Notes: generated by a model not told the origin, from the sequence alone. A stretch of DNA of 64,000 bases from Actinomadura macrotermitis (GCF_009604375.1 NZ_WEGH01000005.1:682001-746000); one strand, 5' to 3'. Shown: positions 16,346 through 25,318, counted from the stretch's first letter. Program-made: numbers and translations.

Positions 16346-17152
16346 CTACCGGCGGGCCCGCTCGCGCAGGAAGTCCCTGGTCCGCTCGTCGGCCGGGTAG
16401 AACGACTCGATCGCGAGCTCGGCGAGCGTGATGTCCACCGGCGTGCCGAACGTGGCGACCGTGGTGAAGAACGACAGGTCCACGCCGTCCCGCCGCACCC
16501 GCAGCGGCACCAGCACGTCGTTCCCCGTCGGCGGCGCGAACGCCTCGCCGACCGGCCCGGCGCCCGGATAGTCCCGCAGCTCCCGGTACAGGGCGGTGAG
16601 CGAGGCGTCGGCGGTCAGCGCCACGTGCCGCCGCACCCGGTCGATCATGTGCGCGCGCCACTCCCCCAGGTTCAGGATGCTGCGCGCCATCCCGTCCGGG
16701 TGCATGCTGAGCCGCAGCACGTTGAGCGGCGGCTCCAGCAGCTCGGGCGGCGCGCCCTCCATGAACAGCCCCGCCGCCGCGTTGGCGTCGACCAGGTTCC
16801 AGAACCGGTCGACCACCACCGCCGGATAGGGGTCGTGGGCGTCCAGGATCCGCCGCAGCGCCGCCCGCACCGCGTCCATCCGCGGCTCCTCCATGCCGGT
16901 CTCGGCGTACACCGGCGCGTACCCGGCCGACACCAGCAGCAGGTTCCGGTCGCGCAGCGGCACCTCCAGGTGCTCGGCCAGCCGCAGCACCATCTCACGG
17001 CTCGGCGCGGACCGGCCGGTCTCCACGAAGCTGAGGTGCCGGGTGGAGACGTCGGCGTCGGAGGCGAGTTCCAGCTGGCTCAGCCGGCGGCGCTGCCGCC
17101 ACGCGCGCAGCTGCTCGCCGACCGGCCGGACGTCACTGAGGGAGGTCGTCAT
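16346..17152 (-). CDS. XRE-family regulator with MmyB-like ligand-binding domain
   Basis: Protein of 268 residues. An N-terminal HTH (about 10-65; LSQLELASDADVSTRHLSF, then TGRSAPSREM) is followed by the MmyB-like domain (about 95-260) with VVVDRFWNLVDANAAA and FFTTVATFGTPVDITL, both typical. The domain is thought to bind a fatty acid-like or other small ligand. The ATG at 17152 is preferred over an overlapping GTG (17161) because GAGG sits eight bases before it. It follows the dienelactone hydrolase on the same strand and may have its own promoter inside that gene's end. Confidence 0.88.
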   Translation of the reverse strand: MTTSLSDVRPVGEQLRAWRQRRRLSQLELASDADVSTRHLSFVETGRSAPSREMVLRLAEHLEVPLRDRNLLLVSAGYAPVYAETGMEEPRMDAVRAALRRILDAHDPYPAVVVDRFWNLVDANAAAGLFMEGAPPELLEPPLNVLRLSMHPDGMARSILNLGEWRAHMIDRVRRHVALTADASLTALYRELRDYPGAGPVGEAFAPPTGNDVLVPLRVRRDGVDLSFFTTVATFGTPVDITLAELAIESFYPADERTRDFLRERARR

Positions 17153-17226
17153 CGTCGTCACCTCGCCGACGCTAGCGGCAGCGGGGTCACCGCGGCGATG
17201 ACGTGGGAGGTAACGGGCGGCCGCCT

Positions 17227-17955
17227 TTACATTGTAGATTCATTACCCGCGCCCAGGTGCCCGTCCAGGAAGCCGAAGATCCGCTCCCACGCCTCCGGCG
17301 CGAACTCGCGCCCCTCGCCGAGACCGAGCACGACCTTGGCGACCGGCATGAGCGGCGCGGGCGCCGTCGTCCCGGTGAGGAAGCTGTGCCCGGCCCCGGG
17401 GTACTCCTTCACGTCGTGCGTGACGCCGGCGATCGTCAGGGCCCGCTCCAGCTTGCCCGCGGCGCCGCGCAGGCTGTTGTCCTTGCCGCCGTAGCTCGCC
17501 ACGATCGGGCAGGCGCCCTCCAGCACCTTCTCCGCGTGCCGCGGCAGGATGCCGTAGTTGGCCGCGGCGGCCTGGAAGTCGTACCGGGCGGCGGCGACGA
17601 GCGCGAAGCCGCCGCCCATGCAGAACCCGACGACGCCGACCTTGCCGGTGCAGTCCTCGCGCCCGGCGAGCCAGACACGGGCCGCCTCGATGTAGTCGTA
17701 GGACGGGCCGCGCCGCCGCAGCATCTCCAGCATCGTCTTGCGGATGCAGCGATACCACGGCGCGCCGTCATAGAGGTCGGGCAGGACCGCCAGATACCCC
17801 TGCGCGGCGAAGCGGTCGGCCTGGTCGCGCATATCGGCGACCCCGCCGAGCGCCTCGAACACGATGACCACGGCGGGCCAGGGCCCCTCCCCCTCGGGGA
17901 CGGCGAGGTAGGCGGGCCGCTGCCGCGCCCCCACGGGAACAGTGATGTCTGCCAT
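17227..17955 (-). CDS. dienelactone hydrolase family protein
   Basis: Protein of 242 residues with the Cys-Asp-His triad of dienelactone hydrolases: GFCMGG gives Cys112, GGKDNS gives Asp159 and GAGHSF gives His190. The family opens dienelactones in chlorocatechol catabolism, but most actinobacterial members have no assigned substrate and no catechol genes are nearby. The ATG at 17955 follows GGGAGGGTGCGGGG. Its last codons are unusually AT-rich (AAT GAA TCT ACA ATG) and overlap a possible promoter for the downstream XRE gene. Confidence 0.88.
   Translation of the reverse strand: MADITVPVGARQRPAYLAVPEGEGPWPAVVIVFEALGGVADMRDQADRFAAQGYLAVLPDLYDGAPWYRCIRKTMLEMLRRRGPSYDYIEAARVWLAGREDCTGKVGVVGFCMGGGFALVAAARYDFQAAAANYGILPRHAEKVLEGACPIVASYGGKDNSLRGAAGKLERALTIAGVTHDVKEYPGAGHSFLTGTTAPAPLMPVAKVVLGLGEGREFAPEAWERIFGFLDGHLGAGNESTM
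17231..17236 (-). promoter_or_regulatory. possible -10 element for the XRE gene
   Basis: On the minus strand the 3' end of the dienelactone hydrolase gene reads TACAAT, close to the consensus -10, inside a TACAATGTA palindrome and an AT-rich patch. It lies about 80 bp before the XRE start. The -35 region is weak, so this is a tentative call. Confidence 0.3.
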
Positions 17956-18033
17956 CCCCGCACCCTCCCGCCACAAGGTGCCCCCTGCCCAGCCCCGGGC
18001 CTTATGACGCGGGACACACCTGGCGCGGCCGGG

Positions 18034-18765
18034 TCAGGGGCAGACGCGGCCGTTGGCCTCGAAGGCGGCGTGGGTCAGCGGCATCAGCGCCGCCCACTGC
18101 TCCTCCATCCGCTCGGCGACCATCTCGATCTCGCGCTGCGGGAACGAGGGGAAGGCCGAGTCCTCGCGCTTGACGCGCAGCGACAGGAAGTTCATCAGGG
18201 CGCGCGCGTTGCAGGTGGCGTACATCGAGGAGTACAGGCCGACCGGCAGGACGGTGCGGGCGACCTCGCGGGCGACGCCGGCGTCGAGCATCTCGGTGTA
18301 GGCGCGGTAGGCCTGCCGGCAGCTCTCCTTGGTGGCCTCGGTGACCAGCTTGTACTGCTCGGGGGTGCCGTCGACGAAGACGTACTTGCCGGGGCGGCCC
18401 TCCTGCACGAGCTTGCGCTCGGGCGAGGGCACGTAGAAGACCGGCTCCAGGCGGCGGTAACGGCCGCTCTCCTCGTTGTAGGAGAACGTGCGGTGCCGCA
18501 TGAACTCGCGGAAGACGAAGATCGGCGCCTGCACGTAGAAGGTCATCGAGGAGTGCTCGAAGGGGGTGCCGTGCCGGTCGCGCATCAGGAAGTTGATGAG
18601 GCCCTTGGACCGCTCGGGGTCGGCCTCGATCTCGGCCAGCGAGCTCTCGCCCTTGGTGGAGACCCGGGCGGCCCACAGCACGTCGGCGTCGGAGGCGGCC
18701 GACTTGATCAACTCCACCGTCACGTCGTCGCGGAACTCGATCTCGTTCACGTTGCCGTCCGCCAT
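18034..18765 (-). CDS. thyX: flavin-dependent thymidylate synthase ThyX
   Basis: Protein of 243 residues that makes dTMP from dUMP using methylenetetrahydrofolate, FAD and NADPH. The diagnostic ThyX signature is complete: RHRTFSYNEESGRY (residues 90-103). Length and C-terminal VKREDSAFPSFPQREI region fit the actinobacterial family. The internal ATG 18765 is chosen because GGGGAGT stands seven bases upstream. It is divergent from the molybdopterin oxidoreductase across a 152-bp gap. Confidence 0.97.
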   Translation of the reverse strand: MADGNVNEIEFRDDVTVELIKSAASDADVLWAARVSTKGESSLAEIEADPERSKGLINFLMRDRHGTPFEHSSMTFYVQAPIFVFREFMRHRTFSYNEESGRYRRLEPVFYVPSPERKLVQEGRPGKYVFVDGTPEQYKLVTEATKESCRQAYRAYTEMLDAGVAREVARTVLPVGLYSSMYATCNARALMNFLSLRVKREDSAFPSFPQREIEMVAERMEEQWAALMPLTHAAFEANGRVCP

Positions 18766-18917
18766 CGGGACTCCCCTCGTCCATGCCTCACAAGCCTCCG
18801 ACACTGTAGTCCCGGAGGGTGACGCGCCGGACTGCTCCTTGCGTAATGTCCGTCTCAGGGAGACGCTGCTGGCAAGATGGGACGCGTCCTGTTCTGTGCC
18901 CTTTCCGGGAGGTGGCC

Positions 18918-20984
18918 GTGGCTCAGCGGACCGAGCTGAAGGTGCTGGGCGCGTGCCCGCTGGACTGCCCGGACGGGTGCTCCTGGGTGGTGACGGTCAA
19001 GGACGGCGCGGCCGTCGGGCTGCGCGGCAACCCCGACCACCCCTACACGCGCGGCGCGCTCTGCACCAAGGTGAACCGGTGGCTGGAGCACGCCGCGCAG
19101 CCGGACCGGATCCTGCACCCGATGCGGCGCGTCGGCCGCAAGGGCGAGGGCCGGTTCGAGCGGATCTCCTGGGACGAGGCCCTGGACGAGATCGCCACCA
19201 GGCTGGGACGGGTCGTGGCCGAGCACGGCGGCGAGGCGATCTGGCCGTACTGGGGCACCGGCACGCTCGGCTACCTGCAGGGCCTGGAGGGGCAGGCGGG
19301 GCGGCGGTTCTTCAACGTGCTCGGCGCCTCAGAGCACGACGCCAACATCTGCTCGGCCGCGGGCGGCGCCGGGCTGACGTACACGGTCGGCTCGGCCGGC
19401 GGGATGGACCCCGAGGACCTGGCGCACAGCCGGCTGATCCTGCTGTGGGGCACCAACCCGCTGACCAGCGGCCACCACGTGTGGAAGTTCGTGCAGGCCG
19501 CGCGGCGCGCCGGGGCGCACCTGGTCGCGATCGACCCGGTCGCCACCCGCACCGCCAAGCAGGCCGACGAGCACCTGGCGCCGCTGCCGGGCACCGATGC
19601 GGCGCTCGCGCTCGGCCTGCTGAACGTGGTCGTCGGGCTCGGCGCGCAGGACGAGGAGTACCTGGCGCGGCACACGCTCGGCTGGGCGGAGCTGAAGGAG
19701 CGGATCGAGGGGTTCCCGCCGGAGAAGGCCGCCGAGATCACCGGGGTCCCGGCGGAGCGGATCGTGGCGCTCGGCGAGCGGATCGCGCGCACCCGGCCGA
19801 CCGCGATCCGCGCCACGCAGGGGTTGCAGCGGCACGCGGGCGGCGGCGCGGCGCTCCGCCTGCTCGCCTGTGTCCCCGGCGTGACGGGCGACTGGGGGCG
19901 GCGCGGCGGCGGCCTGACGTACTCGACCTCCGCGCACATGAAGCTCGACCGGGCCGCGCTGGCCTGCGACGACCTGCGCCCCGGCCCGGTGCGCACGCTG
20001 TCGATGAGCCGGCTCGGCGAGGGCCTGCTGGAGGCCGACCCGCCGGTGCAGGCGCTGTTCGTCATCGCCGCCAACCCGGTCACCAGCACCCCGCACCAGA
20101 ACAAGATCCGCGCCGGTCTGGCCCGCGAGGACCTGTTCACCGTCGTGCTGGAGCAGTTCCCGACCGACACCACCGACTACGCCGACATCGTGCTGCCCGC
20201 GACGATGCAGCACGAGCACGCCGACCTCAACGACGGCTACGGGCATTTGTACCTGGCGTGGAACGAGCCGGCGGTCGCTCCGCCCGGCGAGTGCCTGCCG
20301 ACGACCGAGACGTTCCGGCGGCTCGCCCGGCGGATGGGCCTCACCGAGCCGAGCCTGCAGGACTCCGACGAGGAGCTCGCCGGGCAGGCGCTCTCCTCGG
20401 GCCACCCGTGGCTGGAGGGGATCACCCTGGAGCGGCTGCGCAAGGAGGGGTTCGTCCGGCTGGCGGTGCCCGACCCGTTCCTGCCGTACGCGGACGGCTT
20501 CCCGACGCCGTCGGGCCGGCTGGAGTTCCGGTCCGAGCGCGCCGCCCGCGACGGGCACGACCCGCTGGCCGGGTACACCCCGCCCGCCGAGGTCGCCGAT
20601 CCCGAGCGGGCCCGCGCCTACCCGCTCGCGCTGATCTCGGCGGCGTCCCACCACTTCCTCAACACCGTGTTCGGCAGCAACGACGAGCTGCGGCGCCGGT
20701 CGGGCGGCCCGGCGCTGCGGATGCACCCGGGCGACGCGGCGGCGCGCGGCCTGGCCGACGGGCAGCGGGTGCGGATCGGCAACGACCGGGGCGCGTTCGA
20801 GGCGGTGCTGCAGGTCACCGAGGACGTCCGGCCGGGCGTGGCCGCGACCACCAAGGGGCACTGGGCCAAGTTCGCCGGCGGCGCGGGCGTCAACGCGGTG
20901 GTCGACGAGCGCGACACCGACCTCGGCGGCGGGCCGGTGTTCCACGATGTGCGGGTCGAGGTCACCGCGATCCCGGGTACCTGA
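18918..20984 (+). CDS. single-subunit molybdopterin oxidoreductase (DMSO reductase superfamily)
   Basis: Protein of 688 residues. The N-terminal [4Fe-4S] ligands are Cys13, Cys17, Cys21 and Cys49 (C-x3-C-x3-C...C). The bis-MGD domains follow, with LWGTNPLTSGHH, DPVATRTAKQADEHLAPLPG and a C-terminal dinucleotide-binding domain (MHPGDAAARGLADGQRV). A likely Mo-ligand loop is NICSAAGG. There is no Tat signal, so it should be cytoplasmic, and no electron-transfer or membrane subunit is adjacent. Substrate is unknown; thiosulfate, formate or S/N-oxide chemistry cannot be separated. The GTG start at 18918 follows GGGAGGTGGCC; longer forms lack support. Confidence 0.88.
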   Translation: MAQRTELKVLGACPLDCPDGCSWVVTVKDGAAVGLRGNPDHPYTRGALCTKVNRWLEHAAQPDRILHPMRRVGRKGEGRFERISWDEALDEIATRLGRVVAEHGGEAIWPYWGTGTLGYLQGLEGQAGRRFFNVLGASEHDANICSAAGGAGLTYTVGSAGGMDPEDLAHSRLILLWGTNPLTSGHHVWKFVQAARRAGAHLVAIDPVATRTAKQADEHLAPLPGTDAALALGLLNVVVGLGAQDEEYLARHTLGWAELKERIEGFPPEKAAEITGVPAERIVALGERIARTRPTAIRATQGLQRHAGGGAALRLLACVPGVTGDWGRRGGGLTYSTSAHMKLDRAALACDDLRPGPVRTLSMSRLGEGLLEADPPVQALFVIAANPVTSTPHQNKIRAGLAREDLFTVVLEQFPTDTTDYADIVLPATMQHEHADLNDGYGHLYLAWNEPAVAPPGECLPTTETFRRLARRMGLTEPSLQDSDEELAGQALSSGHPWLEGITLERLRKEGFVRLAVPDPFLPYADGFPTPSGRLEFRSERAARDGHDPLAGYTPPAEVADPERARAYPLALISAASHHFLNTVFGSNDELRRRSGGPALRMHPGDAAARGLADGQRVRIGNDRGAFEAVLQVTEDVRPGVAATTKGHWAKFAGGAGVNAVVDERDTDLGGGPVFHDVRVEVTAIPGT

Positions 20985-21033
20985 GCGCGAAGATCATCGG
21001 GACCGGTACGGTAGCGCCCGAACGGAGGGCGTC

Positions 21034-22284
21034 ATGACGATGCAGGCTGACCTGGAGCAGGCGCGCAGATACGAGCGCCAAGGCCGATCGGACGAGGCGG
21101 CGGCGGTCTACTCCGGCCTCGCGCGCGCCCTGCAGGAGGGCGGCGACTGGCCGACGGCGATCGTGGTGCGCGCCCGCCTCGCCCGGGTCCTGGCGGATTC
21201 GGGGAACTCCGCGCAGGCCCTGCGCAACCTCGCCACCGCCGACCAGGCGCTCGCCCGGCTGCCCGCGGACGCCGCCGCCGGGCCCCGCGCGGCCGTGGAC
21301 GCGCAGGCCGCGCACGTGCTGGCGGCCGCGGGCCGCACCGCCGAGGCCGCGCGCCGCGCCTGGGCCGCCACGACCGGCCACCTGGCGCTCGGCGACCGGG
21401 CGCGGGCGGACCGGGCGGCGGTGCACGCCGCCAAGCTGATCGTGAAGGACGCCGGGCCGCGCGGCGCGCTGGAGCCGCTGCGCGCGCTGCTCGCCCTCCT
21501 GCCGCCCGGCGACGGGCACCACCGCGTCGCCGCGCTGCTCGCGGGCGCCGAGCGCCGGCCCGACCGGATCTACGACGTGCTGGTCACCGACATCGACGCG
21601 CCGGTCTGGGGCCGGCTCGCCGGCGCCCTCGCGGTCGGCGCGCACCTGGCCGTCGGCAACGGCGTGGCGTGGAACACCATGCTCGGCGACCGCTCCCCCG
21701 AGGCCGACCGCCACCTGCTGGAGCGCGACTGGGGGATCACCGGCGCGGCCGGCTGGCGCGAGCAGGCCGACGAGCTGCTGAAGGCCGAGAACAGCGACCC
21801 GCGCGTGCACGCCGTCCTGCTGCAGCGCCGGCGCGGCATGCGCGAGCGCGACTGGCGGGAGGCGATCGTCGCCTGGGCCCGCGAGTACGACTTCGAGGAC
21901 GCGGTCATCGGGGACCTGTTCGCCATCGCCGACGTGGTGCAGCGCTACGAGGCCCGGTTCCGCGCCGACGGGCTGCTGGCCCCCGACGGGCGGGTCGACA
22001 GCGTCCACGGCTACGACTACGGCCGGGCCGTCAACCTCGCCCGCTGGGGGCTGAACGCCCGCTTCTGCGACGCCGAGGCCGCGGAGGAGGTCGTCCTGCG
22101 GGCGGCGCACCTGGCCGGCCAGGCCTACGACTCCTGGACGTCGTTCTCGACCGGGTACATCCTCGGCAGGATGCTGAAGTTCGACCGCGGGGAGTTCGGC
22201 GAGATGTACGAGGAGTCGCTCCTCGGGCACCGGATCCTCATCGAGGATCCGGAGAGCCCGTGGCGCCTTCTGGCGTGGGGCTGA
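21034..22284 (+). CDS. DUF1266 protein with N-terminal TPR-like repeats
   Basis: Protein of 416 residues. The N-terminal 160 residues are Ala-rich helical repeats resembling TPRs (DEAAAVYSGLARALQEGGDW; NSAQALRNLATADQALA). The C-terminal 210 residues carry DUF1266 landmarks: LERDWGITGAAGWREQADEL, DYGRAVNLARWGLNARFCDA and SWTSFSTGYILGRM. The function of DUF1266 is not known; actinobacterial members are often linked with secretion or toxin systems, but nothing here supports that. The ATG follows GGAGGGCGTC. The last 47 bp overlap the convergent adenosine deaminase gene. Confidence 0.8.
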   Translation: MTMQADLEQARRYERQGRSDEAAAVYSGLARALQEGGDWPTAIVVRARLARVLADSGNSAQALRNLATADQALARLPADAAAGPRAAVDAQAAHVLAAAGRTAEAARRAWAATTGHLALGDRARADRAAVHAAKLIVKDAGPRGALEPLRALLALLPPGDGHHRVAALLAGAERRPDRIYDVLVTDIDAPVWGRLAGALAVGAHLAVGNGVAWNTMLGDRSPEADRHLLERDWGITGAAGWREQADELLKAENSDPRVHAVLLQRRRGMRERDWREAIVAWAREYDFEDAVIGDLFAIADVVQRYEARFRADGLLAPDGRVDSVHGYDYGRAVNLARWGLNARFCDAEAAEEVVLRAAHLAGQAYDSWTSFSTGYILGRMLKFDRGEFGEMYEESLLGHRILIEDPESPWRLLAWG

Positions 22285-23305
22285 CCAGCGCGTCGATCTC
22301 CGCGAGGACCTCGGCGCGGCCGGCCTCGTCCAGCGACGAGGCCGCCACGCCGTTGCGGGCCAGGTCGGCCAGTCCCTGCGGGCCGATCCCGAACGTCCGC
22401 GCGACGGCCCGGTACTCGCCGGTCAGCGTGGTGCCGAACATGGGCGGGTCGTCGCTGTTCAGCGTGACGAACAGGCCCTCCTCCAGCATCCGCGGCAGCG
22501 GGTGGTCGCCCAGGGAGGCGACCTGCCCGGTGCACACGTTGGAGGTCGGGCACACCTCCAGGGGGATCCGCGTCTCGCGCAGGTGCGCGACCAGGCGCGG
22601 GTCGGCCAGGCAGTTGGTGCCGTGCCCGATCCGCTCGGCGCCGAGGCCGTCCAGGGCCTCCCAGATCGTCTCGGGGCCGGTCATCTCGCCGGCGTGCGGC
22701 AGGCTGCGCAGCCCGGCGGCGCGGGCGGCGCGGAAGGCGTCGCGGAACGCGTCCCGGTGCGGGGCGCGCATCTGCTCGATGCCGCCGATGCCGAACCCGA
22801 TCAGCGCCTCGGGCGGGTGGTCCAGGGCGTGGCGCAGGGTGCCGCGGGCGCCCTCGGCGCCGAACTCGCCGGGGATGTCGAAGATGTAGGCGACGCGGAT
22901 GCCGTGCAGCTCGCGGGCCCGGCGGACGGCCAGGTCGAGCGCCTCGGTGATCTCGGGCATCGGCATGCCGGCCCGCTGGTGGGTGTAGGGGGTGACGGTG
23001 AGGTCGACGTAGCGCACGTTCTGCGCGGCGAGGTCGCGGGCGACGCCGAGGACGAGCGTCGCCACGTCCTCGGGGGTGCGCACCAGCGACGACACCGCCT
23101 CGTACACCTCGGCGAAGTGCGGGAAGTCGCGGAAGACGTAGAAGTCGCGCAGCTCGCGCTCGCCGGTCGGGACGGGCCCGCCGGGGTGGCGGCGGGCGAG
23201 CTCCAGCACGGTCGGCACCGAGGCGGAGCCGACCAGGTGGACGTGCAGCTCGACCTTGGGCAGGGCGTCGATGAAGGCGTTCAGGGAGGTGTTCTCAGTC
23301 AGCAC
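22238..23305 (-). CDS. adenosine deaminase family protein
   Basis: Metal-dependent deaminase of 355 residues. Zinc ligands are in KVELHVHL (17-24); the catalytic block HAGEM, the RIGHGTN loop and SDDPPMFGTTL are in the canonical order. The family converts adenosine (or deoxyadenosine) to inosine; actinomycetes also have relatives acting on 6-aminodeoxyfutalosine in menaquinone synthesis, which cannot be excluded. The GTG start at 23305 has no convincing Shine-Dalgarno, so it may be leaderless. It is divergent from the WYL regulator (80 bp) and its 3' end overlaps the DUF1266 gene by 47 bp. Confidence 0.88.
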   Translation of the reverse strand: MLTENTSLNAFIDALPKVELHVHLVGSASVPTVLELARRHPGGPVPTGERELRDFYVFRDFPHFAEVYEAVSSLVRTPEDVATLVLGVARDLAAQNVRYVDLTVTPYTHQRAGMPMPEITEALDLAVRRARELHGIRVAYIFDIPGEFGAEGARGTLRHALDHPPEALIGFGIGGIEQMRAPHRDAFRDAFRAARAAGLRSLPHAGEMTGPETIWEALDGLGAERIGHGTNCLADPRLVAHLRETRIPLEVCPTSNVCTGQVASLGDHPLPRMLEEGLFVTLNSDDPPMFGTTLTGEYRAVARTFGIGPQGLADLARNGVAASSLDEAGRAEVLAEIDALVSPTPEGATGSPDPR

Positions 23306-23336
23306 GCTGAGGACGCTAACAACCGGAACGGCCCCG

Positions 23337-23376
23337 CTGACAGAGAAAAGGCCGTTATCTCACACGAGAATGTCAG
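23337..23376. promoter_or_regulatory. CTGACAG and TGTCAG half-sites upstream of the WYL regulator
   Basis: CTGACAG (23337-23343) and TGTCAG (23371-23376) are opposite-facing half-sites in the 80-bp gap between the deaminase and the WYL regulator. The same half-sites occur close together in the palindrome before the SDR gene (25276-25310). This suggests that the WYL protein binds TGTCAG elements and controls itself and the SDR gene. Confidence 0.35.
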
Positions 23377-23385
23377 AATAGGGGG

Positions 23386-24354
23386 ATGCGTGCGTCCCGG
23401 CTCATCTCCCTCGTCCTGTTGCTGCAGTCACGGGCGTCGATGACGGCCGCCGAACTGGCGCGTGAGCTCGAGGTTTCCGAACGGACCGTCTACCGGGACG
23501 TGGAGGCGCTGTCGGCGGCGGGCGTCCCGGTCTACGCCGAGCAGGGCCGTCACGGCGGGTACCGCCTCGTCGACGGCTACCGGACCCGGCTGACGGGCCT
23601 CAGCCGCGAGGAGGCCGAGGCGCTGTTCCTGGCCGGCCTGCCCGGCCCCGCCGGGGACATGGGCCTGGCCGACGCGGCCGCCGCCGCCGAGCTGAAGGTC
23701 CTCGCCGCGCTCCCGGCCTCGCTGCGCGACGCCCCCGCCCGCACCGGGCGGCGCTTCCACCTGGACGCGCCGGGCTGGTTCGGGGAGGCCGGGCCGCCGC
23801 CGCGGCTGCGCGAGCTGGCCGCGGCGGTCTGGCGCGACGAGACCGTGGAGCTGCGCTACCGCAAGAGCGGGGACGGCGAGGTCGTCCGCACCGTGCAGCC
23901 GTACGGGCTCGTGCTGAAGAACGGCGTCTGGTATCTGGTCGCCCGCGTCGGGGACGCCCACCGCACCTACCGGGTGGACCGGGTCGCCGCGGTGCGGCCC
24001 ACCGGCGAGGCCTTCGACCGGGACGAGGGCTTCGACCTGCCGGGCCACTGGCGCGAGCAGGCGGAGGCGTTCCTGCGGTCGATGCTGCGCGGGCGCGCCG
24101 TCGTCCGGCTGAGCCCGGCCGGGATGCGCGCGCTGCGGCACGCGGTGGAGCCGTACGCGGCGCGGCGGGCCGCCGAGGCGGCCGGGGAACCCGGTCCGGA
24201 CGGGTGGGTGGTCACCACGCTGCCGGTCGAGTCCCCCGAGGTCGCCTTCGGCGAGCTGCTGCGGCTCGGCCCCGAGGTGGAGGTGCTGGAGCCGCCGGAG
24301 CTGCGCGCCCGGGTCGCCGAGGCGGCGGCCCGCCTCGCCGCGCTCTACCGGTAG
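23386..24354 (+). CDS. WYL-domain transcriptional regulator (YafY/DeoR type)
   Basis: Protein of 322 residues. An N-terminal winged HTH (1-60; TAAELARELEVSERTVYRDV) leads to a WYL domain (about 145-220; TVQPYGLVLKNGVWYLVAR, YRVDRV) and a C-terminal WCX-like region. WYL proteins sense ligands, sometimes nucleic acids or nucleotides, and act as repressors or activators. The ATG has GGGGG directly upstream. The gene converges on the SDR gene with a 10-bp overlap, and both are preceded by TGTCAG-type sites, consistent with a regulator-target pair. Confidence 0.9.
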   Translation: MRASRLISLVLLLQSRASMTAAELARELEVSERTVYRDVEALSAAGVPVYAEQGRHGGYRLVDGYRTRLTGLSREEAEALFLAGLPGPAGDMGLADAAAAAELKVLAALPASLRDAPARTGRRFHLDAPGWFGEAGPPPRLRELAAAVWRDETVELRYRKSGDGEVVRTVQPYGLVLKNGVWYLVARVGDAHRTYRVDRVAAVRPTGEAFDRDEGFDLPGHWREQAEAFLRSMLRGRAVVRLSPAGMRALRHAVEPYAARRAAEAAGEPGPDGWVVTTLPVESPEVAFGELLRLGPEVEVLEPPELRARVAEAAARLAALYR

Positions 24355-25262
24355 CCGGTGGTGTCGGCGGGCCTGCCGGGGACCACCACCTCCTCGATGT
24401 AGCGCCAGGAGTCCGGGCGGCTGCCGTCGGTGTCGGTGAACCCGTACACCCGGGCGAGGCCGCCGCTGGACTGCGAGGTGCCGTTCCAGCGGTGCCGGCC
24501 CGGGTCGGCGGCGAGGGCCGCGACGGCCCGGCCGACGAACGTCGGCGACTCGGAGATGGCGAAGTGCGGCTCCTTCGCCAGCGCGTCGCGCCAGGTCTCC
24601 TCGGTCACGCCGAAGGTGTCCAGCATCTCCTCCGACCGCAGCCATCCCGGGCTGACCGACAGGGCGGTGCAGCCGTGCGGGGCGATCTCGGCGGCCTGGG
24701 AGAGGCCGAGCCGGAGCACCGACCACTTGGCCAGGTCGTAGAACAGGCCGGGCTCCTTGCGGTACTCGGCGTTGGTCTCGGCGGTGCCGTCGGTGACCTC
24801 CACGACCAGGCCGCCGGGGTTGCGGACCAGCAGGGGCAGTGCGAGATGGCTGGTGATCAGGTGGGTCTCCACGGCCAGCCGCAGCATCCGCAGCCCCTGG
24901 TCCAGGGGCCGCTCCCAGAAGGGCACGTCGAAGGCGACGAACGGCTCGGCGCCCCAGATGTCGTTGACCAGGACGTCCAGCCGCCCCTGCTCGGCGTCGA
25001 TCCGCGCGACCAGCGCGGCGACCTGGTCCGGTTCCAGGTGGTCGGTGCGGACCGGGACGCCCCTGCCGCCGGCGGCGGTGACCAGTTCGGCGGTCTCCTC
25101 GATGGTCTCGGGCCGGTCCAGCTCCGAGCGGCCCGCCCGGGTGCTGCGGCCGGTGACGTACACGGTGGCGCCCCGCTCGCCGAGCGCCACCGCGATGCCG
25201 CGGCCCGCGCCCCGGGTGCCGCCGGCGACCAGGGCGGTCTTTCCTGTGAGTGCTTCGTCCAT
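24345..25262 (-). CDS. short-chain dehydrogenase/reductase (SDR)
   Basis: Protein of 305 residues. The NAD(P)-binding motif GGTRGAGRG (14-22) and the active-site Tyr175-x3-Lys179 (YDLAK) are present, with VNDIWG replacing the classical NNAG. This matches the larger SDR group in which the C-terminal 60 residues are extended. Substrate unknown. The ATG at 25262 follows GGGG; a 15-bp-arm palindrome lies 14 bp upstream, so transcription start and operator probably overlap it. It lies downstream of the anthranilate synthase gene on the same strand. Confidence 0.87.
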   Translation of the reverse strand: MDEALTGKTALVAGGTRGAGRGIAVALGERGATVYVTGRSTRAGRSELDRPETIEETAELVTAAGGRGVPVRTDHLEPDQVAALVARIDAEQGRLDVLVNDIWGAEPFVAFDVPFWERPLDQGLRMLRLAVETHLITSHLALPLLVRNPGGLVVEVTDGTAETNAEYRKEPGLFYDLAKWSVLRLGLSQAAEIAPHGCTALSVSPGWLRSEEMLDTFGVTEETWRDALAKEPHFAISESPTFVGRAVAALAADPGRHRWNGTSQSSGGLARVYGFTDTDGSRPDSWRYIEEVVVPGRPADTTGYR

Positions 25263-25275
25263 GCCCCCATGCTCG

Positions 25276-25310
25276 CCGCGATACCTGACATCCTCTGTCA
25301 GATATCGCGG
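25276..25310. promoter_or_regulatory. long palindrome between anthranilate synthase and SDR genes
   Basis: CCGCGATACCTGACA and TGTCAGATATCGCGG form 15-bp arms with one mismatch around a 5-base spacer. It starts 9 bp after the anthranilate synthase stop codon and ends 14 bp before the SDR start. Two readings fit: a terminator for the upstream gene, or an operator (TGACA-N5-TGTCA core) for the SDR gene. The half-sites recur before the WYL gene, favouring an operator. There is no T-run. Confidence 0.6.
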
Positions 25311-25318
25311 CGGGTCGT

